64,000 nucleotides of DNA, from positions 1 through 64,000 of the forward strand of contig NZ_RQHW01000065.1 of the NCBI RefSeq assembly GCF_004770995.1. The letters run 5' to 3'. Origin of the DNA: Leptospira idonii (lineage in GTDB: Bacteria; Spirochaetota; Leptospiria; Leptospirales; Leptospiraceae). Position 1 is the stretch's first letter, and every line of letters begins with the position of its first letter. The notes under the pieces are model-generated. The model saw only the letters and a list, made by a program, of their open reading frames with translations, did no database searches and was not told the DNA's origin. Shown here in pieces: positions 57,361 through 64,000 of this stretch. Made by a program: the position numbers and the translations under genes.

Positions 57361-58376
57361 GTTAAAGACTCCGATTCTTTTCTAGACATATATTTGGATT
57401 TAATGATAAAACCGACAACGGCAAAGAAGACGATGGCCAATGAAATCACCTGCGCATACGTCAAACTTCCCAGCGCTAAATTACGATCCCCCCTGAAAAA
57501 CTCAATGAGAAACCGGTTCAAACCGTAGAATAGCCAGAAGACAAAAAACATTCTTTCTTTGGACCAAGGAAAAGTTTCTATTTTGTACATCGCCATCAAA
57601 ACGATAAACATAATGAAAACTTCATACAACTGTGCAGGATGTACTTTTGGATATACTACAGGAAAAGGAATTAGACCCAACCTCAATAATTCCTTTTGAT
57701 ACTCTCCGGAAGCGGTAGGAGGATAAAGAACCGTTAGATCAGCCAAGGTTTGATAACCAAGTTCTTTCAAATGAGAAAGACTGGCTGGCAAAGGAATGTC
57801 TCCCAAATAAACCTGCGGTTGAAACAAACTGGAAATTACGGAAAGAGGATCAGGATGATTTGCATAATACTGATGCAGATATTTCCATTCCGCCATCCAT
57901 GCATCGCTGTTTTCGGAAAACACTACTCCGAAGATGGAACTAGTAGGAAGACCGTAAGCATCTCCGTTGAGGAAACAGGAGAATCTGCTGATGCAAAGCC
58001 CCAAAGTGAGAGGAATCATCAAACTATCGCACCAATGCAAAAAATTGACTTTAGTGAATCTGCAATACACCCAGGCACCGAATGCGGTTCCTATGGTTCC
58101 ACCTAATATGGCAAAGCCGCCAGTGGAAGTGAATAGTATGGTAGGATTTTCCAAAAAGCGGGCAGTGTCCCAAAATAAAAAATGAAACACTCTGGCGAAA
58201 ATCAGACCGGAAAGGATGGCATATCCCCAAGCTTTATTGTACCAATCCTGCTCGTAACCTGCTTTCAAAGATCTGTATCTTTGATAAAAGAAACCCATAA
58301 TGAGAATGCCGACTGCCCAGTGGCCCTCATAACCTCTGAAGTGAAAAATCCAAAAATCGATGTTAACCGGGTACAT
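57357..58376 (-). CDS. Lgt-like prolipoprotein diacylglyceryl transferase
   Basis: A 339-aa protein with about seven transmembrane helices. It has the Lgt-type segments ISRFSCFLNGDAYG, HPAQLYE and RFLIEFFRGD. However, the GGL(S)xHGG position that carries the essential His of E. coli Lgt reads TGGFAILGG here, with no histidine. The function may therefore be altered or absent, or another residue compensates. It overlaps the TRL-like gene by one base and the ankyrin gene by four, and all its neighbours are lipoproteins. Whether this is the only Lgt in the genome cannot be judged. Confidence 0.75.
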   Translation of the reverse strand: MYPVNIDFWIFHFRGYEGHWAVGILIMGFFYQRYRSLKAGYEQDWYNKAWGYAILSGLIFARVFHFLFWDTARFLENPTILFTSTGGFAILGGTIGTAFGAWVYCRFTKVNFLHWCDSLMIPLTLGLCISRFSCFLNGDAYGLPTSSIFGVVFSENSDAWMAEWKYLHQYYANHPDPLSVISSLFQPQVYLGDIPLPASLSHLKELGYQTLADLTVLYPPTASGEYQKELLRLGLIPFPVVYPKVHPAQLYEVFIMFIVLMAMYKIETFPWSKERMFFVFWLFYGLNRFLIEFFRGDRNLALGSLTYAQVISLAIVFFAVVGFIIKSKYMSRKESESLT

Positions 58377-58702
58377 TATGTTCCTGTGACTCTAGTGCAT
58401 GATATAGTAAGAAAATAAAAAAGAATATTGTAGTGAACCACGATACGATCCGCAAATGCAATCGTTTTGAGATTCGCTTTTTCTTTGGCTTTGTAAAGAG
58501 AGGAATCTCCCAAAGAAATCAAATAGAAAAAATTATATGAGCAAGCTTCTCCCGATGCGGTAGATTCGACAGTTTGAAAGGAATTCGTTTCGAAAGGCTC
58601 TCTTACCCCTACGGTCAAACCACCCCCGATGACAGTATAATCTGCAAAGATACAATGAGAAAAAAGAAAAGGGAAAAGAAAGAGAGGAAGAAAGGATTTC
58701 AT
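58376..58702 (-). CDS. TRL-like protein, downstream copy
   Basis: From ATG 58702 (AGGAG just before; ATGA overlap with the upstream gene) the protein has 108 aa. A signal with lipobox FLFSHC precedes GEACSYNFFYLISLGDSSLYKA and a final SCTRVTG. It matches the neighbouring copy in length and motif order. Function is unknown. Confidence 0.72.
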   Translation of the reverse strand: MKSFLPLFLFPFLFSHCIFADYTVIGGGLTVGVREPFETNSFQTVESTASGEACSYNFFYLISLGDSSLYKAKEKANLKTIAFADRIVVHYNILFYFLTISCTRVTGT

Positions 58703-59022
58703 TCTCCTAACACGCGTGTGCAAACTTTTGCGAAAATAGTAGCAATGGCAAATGTGGATCTGTCAACTAAGCCAGGTTTTGTGATGTTTCCGTTCTCCAT
58801 CGCTTTTCTGAGGGAAAAGTCTCCTCCCACATAAAAACCTCCGAAGTTGTAGGCACAAGCTTCTCCGGATTTTTCGTAAGAAGTGGAAGGTCCGACGGAA
58901 ACAGGTTCTTTTACGTCTTTATAAACGGAAAATCCGATAGGGGTAAAAATCCCCGCAGTGGAACATTTACAGAAACATAAAAGTACGAGGACACAGAAAA
59001 AGATCGAATTTCTGCGGATCAC
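58699..59022 (-). CDS. TRL-like protein, upstream copy
   Basis: I start it at GTG 59022, four bases after the upstream small ORF, giving 107 aa; the frame to 59163 would overlap that ORF fully. A signal with a Cys-rich end (LLCFCKC) precedes GEACAYNFGGFYVGGDFSLRKAMENGNITK and VCTRVLG. It is a tandem paralogue of the next gene. Confidence 0.7.
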   Translation of the reverse strand: MIRRNSIFFCVLVLLCFCKCSTAGIFTPIGFSVYKDVKEPVSVGPSTSYEKSGEACAYNFGGFYVGGDFSLRKAMENGNITKPGLVDRSTFAIATIFAKVCTRVLGE

Positions 59023-59027
59023 AAAAT

Positions 59028-59240
59028 TTACCGATTGGTTCCTTCGGAATGCAAAGGGGGAAATTTTTCCGCCAAACGAAGTCTCCATTCCGATTCTGGG
59101 ATATGAAGATGAACCCATCCTTGCGCAAAGTCCCAACGTCCGTCCGGTTCCATCGTCTCCCAAAAAATGGGATCGTTCATGTACTTATAGGTATCGAGAA
59201 GATCTAAAAAATCGCGCCCTTTTCTAGGAATTTCGTTCAT
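59028..59240 (-). CDS. Small hypothetical protein
   Basis: A 70-aa frame with Trp- and Asp-rich composition (FWETMEPDGRWDFAQGW) and no signal peptide. AGAGAAAA precedes its ATG. It lies four bases upstream of the first TRL-like gene on the same strand, so it may be the first gene of that operon. The length gives limited coding evidence. Confidence 0.5.
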   Translation of the reverse strand: MNEIPRKGRDFLDLLDTYKYMNDPIFWETMEPDGRWDFAQGWVHLHIPESEWRLRLAEKFPPLHSEGTNR

Positions 59241-59355
59241 TTTTCTCTAAGATGATAGAGAATAGGGAGGGGTCGATTTGTTTTTTCAGGAGTAAGGCGG
59301 TTTTTTTAAAAAGTGGACACGATTTGAAATTTGTGCCGAAAATGAAAGAAGCGAT

Positions 59356-60165
59356 ATGGCGATCACAAAAGAAAAAAAAGCAGATTTTAACGAGAAACTG
59401 GTAGATTTCAAAAATTACCTGGAAGAACTCAAAAAAGAAGCAAATATCTACAAAGTCCAATCCAAAAAAAACAAGGAAATGGAACCTTATTTCAATATCG
59501 CATTGGCAATCAATTCCGTAAAAACAATCAACACTTGTAATGTGATCAACGAACTCTCTACCGCCATTCTGGAAATCAATAACAACAATTATCTGGAGAC
59601 AGGTAGGAAAGAAATTTACAACTGTATCTCCTTTATCGAAAAAACGGTCAGCAATAACATCGACGGATCTCTTTCCGAGAACAAGGAGATGTTGGCTAAA
59701 ATCGAAAGAATCACCCCCACACAAAGGCTGAACCTGATCAAAGGTCTCAGGGAATCGATCAAAAAAACCATAGTCGCTTTCGGAACCAATTCTAAGTGGA
59801 AATGGAGCTGGCCGGACATTCATTATCGATTGGCAGGATGTTCCAAAAACCTATTCGATTTCATTGCCTATGAAAAAGAGCAAGATCTTGACAACCCCTT
59901 CTATTATACCCGAAAAGAACACTTTAATTTGATCATTGAGCTTGCCAACTCTGCCGCTCAGGACTATCGTTCCAAATTCGAAATGTCCACACAAGATTCC
60001 ACAGATTTGAAACACTCCGTGGAAATGTTGGAAATGAATAGAAAGATATTTCAAATTACGGGGGAAACCGAAGATTTGGAAAAAACAAAAACCCTGATCG
60101 AATCCTTCCAGCAAAAAATCTCCGACCTAGAATCGGATGACAAAAAGAAAAAAAAGAAACAATAA
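59356..60165 (+). CDS. Hypothetical helical protein
   Basis: A 269-aa cytoplasmic protein with no signal or membrane span. It is helical, with charged coiled-coil stretches at the N-terminus ([20 protein letters not shown]) and C-terminus, and a poly-lysine tail KKKKKK. Leptospira-type hypothetical; I see no known domain. Confidence 0.62.
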   Translation: MAITKEKKADFNEKLVDFKNYLEELKKEANIYKVQSKKNKEMEPYFNIALAINSVKTINTCNVINELSTAILEINNNNYLETGRKEIYNCISFIEKTVSNNIDGSLSENKEMLAKIERITPTQRLNLIKGLRESIKKTIVAFGTNSKWKWSWPDIHYRLAGCSKNLFDFIAYEKEQDLDNPFYYTRKEHFNLIIELANSAAQDYRSKFEMSTQDSTDLKHSVEMLEMNRKIFQITGETEDLEKTKTLIESFQQKISDLESDDKKKKKKQ

Positions 60166-60235
60166 TCGACGATTTTGCCCCTGATGGACAGTCTAGTACT
60201 TGGAAAGGATAACCTTTCGAAAGGAGAATAGGAAA

Positions 60236-60547
60236 ATGGCACTTACAGAAATCAATGACGCCAATTTCAAAACAGAGACCTCTAGTGGAATGGTTCTTGT
60301 AGACTGTTGGGCAGAATGGTGCGGACCATGCAAAATGGTAGCTCCTGTTTTAGATGAACTTTCTAATGAAATGGCGGAAGTAAAAATCAAAAAGTTGAAT
60401 GTTGACTTCAACCAAAAGACCGCTCAGGAATTGGGTATCCAATCCATCCCTACTCTTCTCTTGTACAAAAACGGTGTTTTAGTCGATAAGGCAATTGGTG
60501 CTTTACCAAAACCTCAAATCAAAAAATTCATCGAAAACCACAAATAG
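60236..60547 (+). CDS. trxA: Thioredoxin
   Basis: A 103-aa protein, started at ATG 60236 after AGGAGAATAGGAAA. The active site is WCGPC (about residue 29-33), and the cis-proline motif is IQSIPTLLL. It is the cytoplasmic disulfide reductase. It lies 18 bp before the MBL-CNB gene, possibly in the same operon. Confidence 0.93.
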   Translation: MALTEINDANFKTETSSGMVLVDCWAEWCGPCKMVAPVLDELSNEMAEVKIKKLNVDFNQKTAQELGIQSIPTLLLYKNGVLVDKAIGALPKPQIKKFIENHK

Positions 60548-60565
60548 GAAATAAATTATCCCTTC

Positions 60566-62719
60566 ATGGTAAGTTCAGAACCAAACGGTTTTACCGCACT
60601 CCCCAGGGGGGGATACTTAGTAGACACTTCGGAAGGATACATCCAATTCGGATCTCCTCCCGAAACCATCAAAGATACGATGGGCTTGGAAAAAAAAACG
60701 CCCTTAGTATTCGTACTTCCCAATAAATTCTTTCACGTTGAAAAAGGGATCTCCGTTGCCGAATTGGAGTTCCCTATTTATTTTAACTTCTTTTTCCGCG
60801 GCGGAAAAAAAACATTTATTGTTTGTTCGCCGGAGCAAAAAGAACAGTTAACAATTGTTTTGGGAGAGTCCTTGATGGGACCTGCAGAACTCAATTTAGC
60901 ATCCGAATTCATAGAAGGGGAACAAAGTTACGGTTTCCCCGACATCAAAGCGGAAATGGCCTATTTCCGTAGTTATAAATCCATGGAAGATGTGGTAGAG
61001 TTCATTCTCTTCGATGAAAACCACAAAGTAAAGTTCGGTGGAATTACAATCGAACAACTTCCCAGCAACGAATTCCTGCTCATCGACAATGATAAAAAAA
61101 TCAAAATTCCGGGAGAAGTGGACTTCCACGTAAAGTTTGACATCGGTGAACGATTGTTAGAACCTTTTCAACCTCCTCTGATCGGAATCACTTGTCTTGG
61201 ACCTTCTCACGGATTCGATCCGAACGACAACACTTCCGGGTTTATCATTTGGCTGAATGGCCAAGGGATAATGGTCGATCCTCCCGTAAACTCTACGGAA
61301 TGGCTCAGAGGATCGAACGTAAATCCGAAACTCATCAACTCCATCATCCTCACCCATTGCCACGCAGACCACGATGCCGGTACGTTCCAAAAGATTTTGG
61401 AAGAGTCCAAAATCACTATCTATGCCACTGCGACAGTGATGGAATCTTTTCTTAGAAAATACTGCAGTTTAACGAAAATTCCCAGAAAAGAAATCACGGA
61501 TCTATTCGACTTTATCCCCGTAGTCATCGGTCGTCCAACGATCATCAACGGAGGAGAGTTTTACTTTCATTATGCGATCCACTCCATTCCTTCCGTAGGT
61601 TTCGAGTTCTTTTTCCAAGACCAATCCTTCTATTATACATCCGACCATTTGAACGATCCGGAAGCTTTCGATGATATGTACAAAAAAGGGGTTCTTCCCG
61701 AAACAAGATACCAGTTCCTGAAAGATTTCCCTTGGGACAGAAAAGTCATTTATCATGAAGCGGGGGTTCCTCCTCTTCATACTAAGATCAGTTATTTGGC
61801 ATCCTTGCCGGAAGAAGTTCAAAAAAGAATCACTGTCTATCATATCGCTTCCAAAGATATGCCGCAAGGAACCCATCTCACTTTGGCGAAGTTCGGAATC
61901 GAAAACACTCTTTATCCGGAAATCACTCCCCCGAAACACCAAGATGCTTTCAAACTTTTGGAAATTTTATCTCAAATCGATATCTTCTCAGGATTCCCCA
62001 TCGAAAAGGCGAAGGAGTTCCTACAAATCGTAAAGGAAGAAAAATTCCACAGAGGGGAACAGATCATCAAAAAAGGAACCCATGGGGACCGTTTTTTCAT
62101 CATCGCTTCCGGCAATGTGAGATTCGAAGGTCTATCGGGAGACCACAGCGCCGTCAAAAGATACGGAACATACGAATACTTCGGAGAAGCTTCCCTTATT
62201 TTGGACACTCTCCGCCAAGCGGACGTATATGCGGAAACGGATGTGGTAGCTCTTACCATAGATAAAATGAGGTTTTTCCAGTTCATCCGAGGATCCAAAC
62301 TTCACGAAAACTTCATCAAACTCAATTCTATCCGAGAGACAAATACTTGGAAAACTTTGACAGAATCCCAAACATTCCGAGGACTCACTAGTTACCAAGT
62401 CACTCAATTGGAGCTGATCTTAAAATTCGAAACGGTCAAATCGGAAGAAGTTCTGATCGAAGAAGGCCGCAGTTTCGAAAAAGCGTTTATCGTTCGTTCC
62501 GGAACCGTTGTGGTGATGCAAAATCACAGAACCATCCGTGAACTCGGGCCGGGAGACTTTGTAGGAGAAATCTACCCTCTGACCAAAAAGCTCCCTTCCA
62601 GTTTCACATTTGTGGCCTGGCCGGGAACGGAACTCTATGTTTTGGGACAGGAAGATGCGATTCAGTACATCAAGAAAAATCCGGGTGTTTATATGAAACT
62701 GAACACTGTTTATAATTGA
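60566..62719 (+). CDS. Metallo-beta-lactamase-fold protein with two cyclic-nucleotide-binding domains
   Basis: A 717-aa protein in three parts. The first 190 residues have no clear family. Residues 205-430 form a metallo-beta-lactamase domain with the metal motif THCHADHD (about 262-269) and SDHLND later. Two CNB domains follow (about 455-580 and 590-715). The first has an intact phosphate-binding cassette (FGEASL...LRQADVY, with Glu and Arg), so cAMP or cGMP binding is likely. The second keeps GE but lacks the Arg. Similar spirochaetal proteins are annotated as cAMP/cGMP-dependent phosphodiesterases. That role would suit the cyclase at 54847. Confidence 0.82.
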   Translation: MVSSEPNGFTALPRGGYLVDTSEGYIQFGSPPETIKDTMGLEKKTPLVFVLPNKFFHVEKGISVAELEFPIYFNFFFRGGKKTFIVCSPEQKEQLTIVLGESLMGPAELNLASEFIEGEQSYGFPDIKAEMAYFRSYKSMEDVVEFILFDENHKVKFGGITIEQLPSNEFLLIDNDKKIKIPGEVDFHVKFDIGERLLEPFQPPLIGITCLGPSHGFDPNDNTSGFIIWLNGQGIMVDPPVNSTEWLRGSNVNPKLINSIILTHCHADHDAGTFQKILEESKITIYATATVMESFLRKYCSLTKIPRKEITDLFDFIPVVIGRPTIINGGEFYFHYAIHSIPSVGFEFFFQDQSFYYTSDHLNDPEAFDDMYKKGVLPETRYQFLKDFPWDRKVIYHEAGVPPLHTKISYLASLPEEVQKRITVYHIASKDMPQGTHLTLAKFGIENTLYPEITPPKHQDAFKLLEILSQIDIFSGFPIEKAKEFLQIVKEEKFHRGEQIIKKGTHGDRFFIIASGNVRFEGLSGDHSAVKRYGTYEYFGEASLILDTLRQADVYAETDVVALTIDKMRFFQFIRGSKLHENFIKLNSIRETNTWKTLTESQTFRGLTSYQVTQLELILKFETVKSEEVLIEEGRSFEKAFIVRSGTVVVMQNHRTIRELGPGDFVGEIYPLTKKLPSSFTFVAWPGTELYVLGQEDAIQYIKKNPGVYMKLNTVYN

Positions 62720-62767
62720 CCTAATTTCGCCATTCTTTTACCATCTACATGCAAAGGAGTCACTTGC

Positions 62768-63898
62768 ATGGATCGCATCCTGCCTTTTACCGAAGAACAC
62801 CACCAATTCCGAGAGATGGCTCGGAAATTTTTCGAAACTGAAGTCAAACCCAATCATGAAGAATGGGAAAAAAAACACATAGTACCCAAAGAAGTTTGGA
62901 GAAAGGCGGGAGAATACGGATTACTTTGCCCGAATGTGGATCCTGAATTCGGAGGAGCCGGAGCCGACTTTCTCTACAACGTAATCATCATAGAAGAATC
63001 TTCCCGAGTGGGAAACAGCGGTTTTTTCGTTTCTCTTCACAATGACGTCATCGCACCGTATATCTCCACTTATGCGAATGACGAACAAAAGAAAAGATGG
63101 CTTCCTAAATGCGTCACAGGAGAAAGCATTCTTGCGATCGCAATGACGGAACCAGGTGCCGGTTCTGATTTAAAATCCTTACGCACAAGCGCAGTCGATA
63201 AAGGAGACCATTATCTGGTGAACGGCCAGAAAACTTTCATCTCCAACGGTCAGTTGTCCGATTTAATCATCACTGCGGTGAAACATGAAAACGGAACCAT
63301 CTCTCTTCTTATGGTAGAAGAAGGAATGGAAGGTTTCGAAAGAGGCCGCAATCTGGATAAGATCGGTTTAAAAGCGCAAGATACCTCCGAACTTTACTAT
63401 AACGACGTTAAGGTTCCTAAAAAAAACCTCATCGGTAAAGAAGGACAAGGTTTCCGTTATCTAATGCAAAAATTGGCTCAGGAACGTTTGGTTCTTGCCT
63501 TGGCTGCAGTAGAAGCTACCCGCCTTGTGCAAACCATCACATTGCAATACATCAAAGAAAGAAAAGCGTTCGGTCAAAAGATCGGTTCTTTCCAAAATAC
63601 AAAGTTCAAAATGGCAGAGATGGCGACCGAACTGGAAATGGCGCAAGTGTTTATGGATAAAGTAATCATCGAACACATGAAAGGCGAAAATACCACTGTG
63701 GAAGCCTCTATGTGCAAATGGTACACTACTGAAATGCAAAAAAGACATACGGATGAATGCCTTCAGTTCTTCGGAGGTTACGGTTATATGATGGAGTATC
63801 CTATCGCCAGAGCTTATCTGGATGCAAGGATCCAAACCATTTATGCAGGAACCACTGAGATCATGAAAGAGATCATAGGAAGAGGACTCGGTTTATAA
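62768..63898 (+). CDS. Acyl-CoA dehydrogenase, long-chain (LCAD-like) type
   Basis: A 376-aa flavoprotein of standard length, with AAGGAG before the ATG. It shows MTEPGAGSDL, the FISNG segment, YIKERKAFGQ, and FFGGYGYMMEYPIARAY. The position of Glu in medium-chain enzymes reads IYAGTTE (Ala). The likely base is therefore Glu 239 in AQERL, as in long-chain and isovaleryl-CoA dehydrogenases. Its closest pattern match is mammalian LCAD. It differs from the 587-aa dehydrogenase at 11219, which has the medium-chain Glu. Confidence 0.9.
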   Translation: MDRILPFTEEHHQFREMARKFFETEVKPNHEEWEKKHIVPKEVWRKAGEYGLLCPNVDPEFGGAGADFLYNVIIIEESSRVGNSGFFVSLHNDVIAPYISTYANDEQKKRWLPKCVTGESILAIAMTEPGAGSDLKSLRTSAVDKGDHYLVNGQKTFISNGQLSDLIITAVKHENGTISLLMVEEGMEGFERGRNLDKIGLKAQDTSELYYNDVKVPKKNLIGKEGQGFRYLMQKLAQERLVLALAAVEATRLVQTITLQYIKERKAFGQKIGSFQNTKFKMAEMATELEMAQVFMDKVIIEHMKGENTTVEASMCKWYTTEMQKRHTDECLQFFGGYGYMMEYPIARAYLDARIQTIYAGTTEIMKEIIGRGLGL

Positions 63899-63963
63899 TC
63901 TTTCTTCTTTCATAAGAGAAAGATCCTAAGAAAAAACTTTTCCAAAACGACATTTCAAAAAAC

Positions 63964-63995
63964 ACACAGGCGGACGGATCTTCCGGCGCCTGTGT
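63964..63995 (+). terminator. Possible terminator hairpin at the window end
   Basis: An outer stem ACACAGGCG/CGCCTGTGT encloses an inner stem CGGA-TCT-TCCG, forming a strong hairpin 66 bases after the dehydrogenase stop. The window ends before any T-run can be seen. Confidence 0.5.
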
Positions 63996-64000
63996 AATCA

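Noticed and set aside
59224..59823. 199-codon minus-strand frame opposite the 59356 gene
   Set aside because: It is Phe/Cys-rich antisense sequence typical of a shadow of the plus-strand gene.

Overview
The window looks like chromosomal DNA of a Leptospira, probably from the saprophytic side of the genus. This is inferred from gene families and base composition and has not been checked against a database. The supporting evidence is a very long secreted protein of the Leptospira-specific large-protein type at the left edge, many lipoproteins with short spirochaetal lipoboxes (FAANC, AFAHC, LSYC, VLNC, VSC), TRL-like and MORN lipoproteins, a leucine-rich-repeat lipoprotein, class III cyclase and PilZ signalling proteins, and moderate GC content. 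No tRNA, rRNA, CRISPR array, prophage or complete insertion sequence was seen. Most of the sequence is tightly packed housekeeping and envelope genes.

Layout. 1-4364 (-): 3' part missing of a giant exported protein. 4633-10113 (-): methyltransferase and a metal (probably zinc) import cluster of lipoprotein, outer-membrane channel, binding protein, ATPase and permease. 10218-13133: amidohydrolase and acyl-CoA dehydrogenase. 13133-16576: a chemotaxis receptor divergent from a COG0523 GTPase-peroxiredoxin pair. 16565-22469: HEAT-repeat lipoprotein, SGNH hydrolase, a tandem pair of related helical proteins and a multi-spanning acetyltransferase-like protein. 22399-25358: hypothetical gene, NTF2-like gene, TetR regulator and hydrolase with operators between them. 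25404-28412: large exported protein, then about 1 kb holding a decayed gene and a palindromic repeat. 28413-37969 (-): voltage-gated cation channel, SCO/MORN/YHYH lipoproteins, a Tgt-MnmD fusion, ABC-F, CapA-like, PilZ and membrane proteins. 38091-49867: LRR lipoprotein, ileS, murJ, STAS protein, lipB, panD, desaturase and steroid-reductase-like enzyme. 50060-56205: TRL-like lipoprotein, a three-gene operon ending in an FAD enzyme, and an adenylate cyclase. 56335-59240 (-): small protein, two TRL-like proteins, an Lgt-like enzyme and an ankyrin lipoprotein in one overlapping operon. 59356-63898 (+): hypothetical protein, thioredoxin, a metallo-beta-lactamase protein with two cyclic-nucleotide domains, and an LCAD-like dehydrogenase.

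The clearest regulatory signal is a 15-bp inverted repeat of the form TGCAAY-N3-RTTGCA. It occurs once upstream of the metal-import cluster and three times upstream of the COG0523 GTPase-peroxiredoxin pair. This links the two loci as one probable zinc-responsive regulon with a Zur-like operator. Other points of interest are the Tgt-MnmD fusion, the channel with a TLEGWTE selectivity filter, the two-CNB metallo-beta-lactamase protein, and the Lgt-like protein lacking the usual histidine inside a lipoprotein operon.
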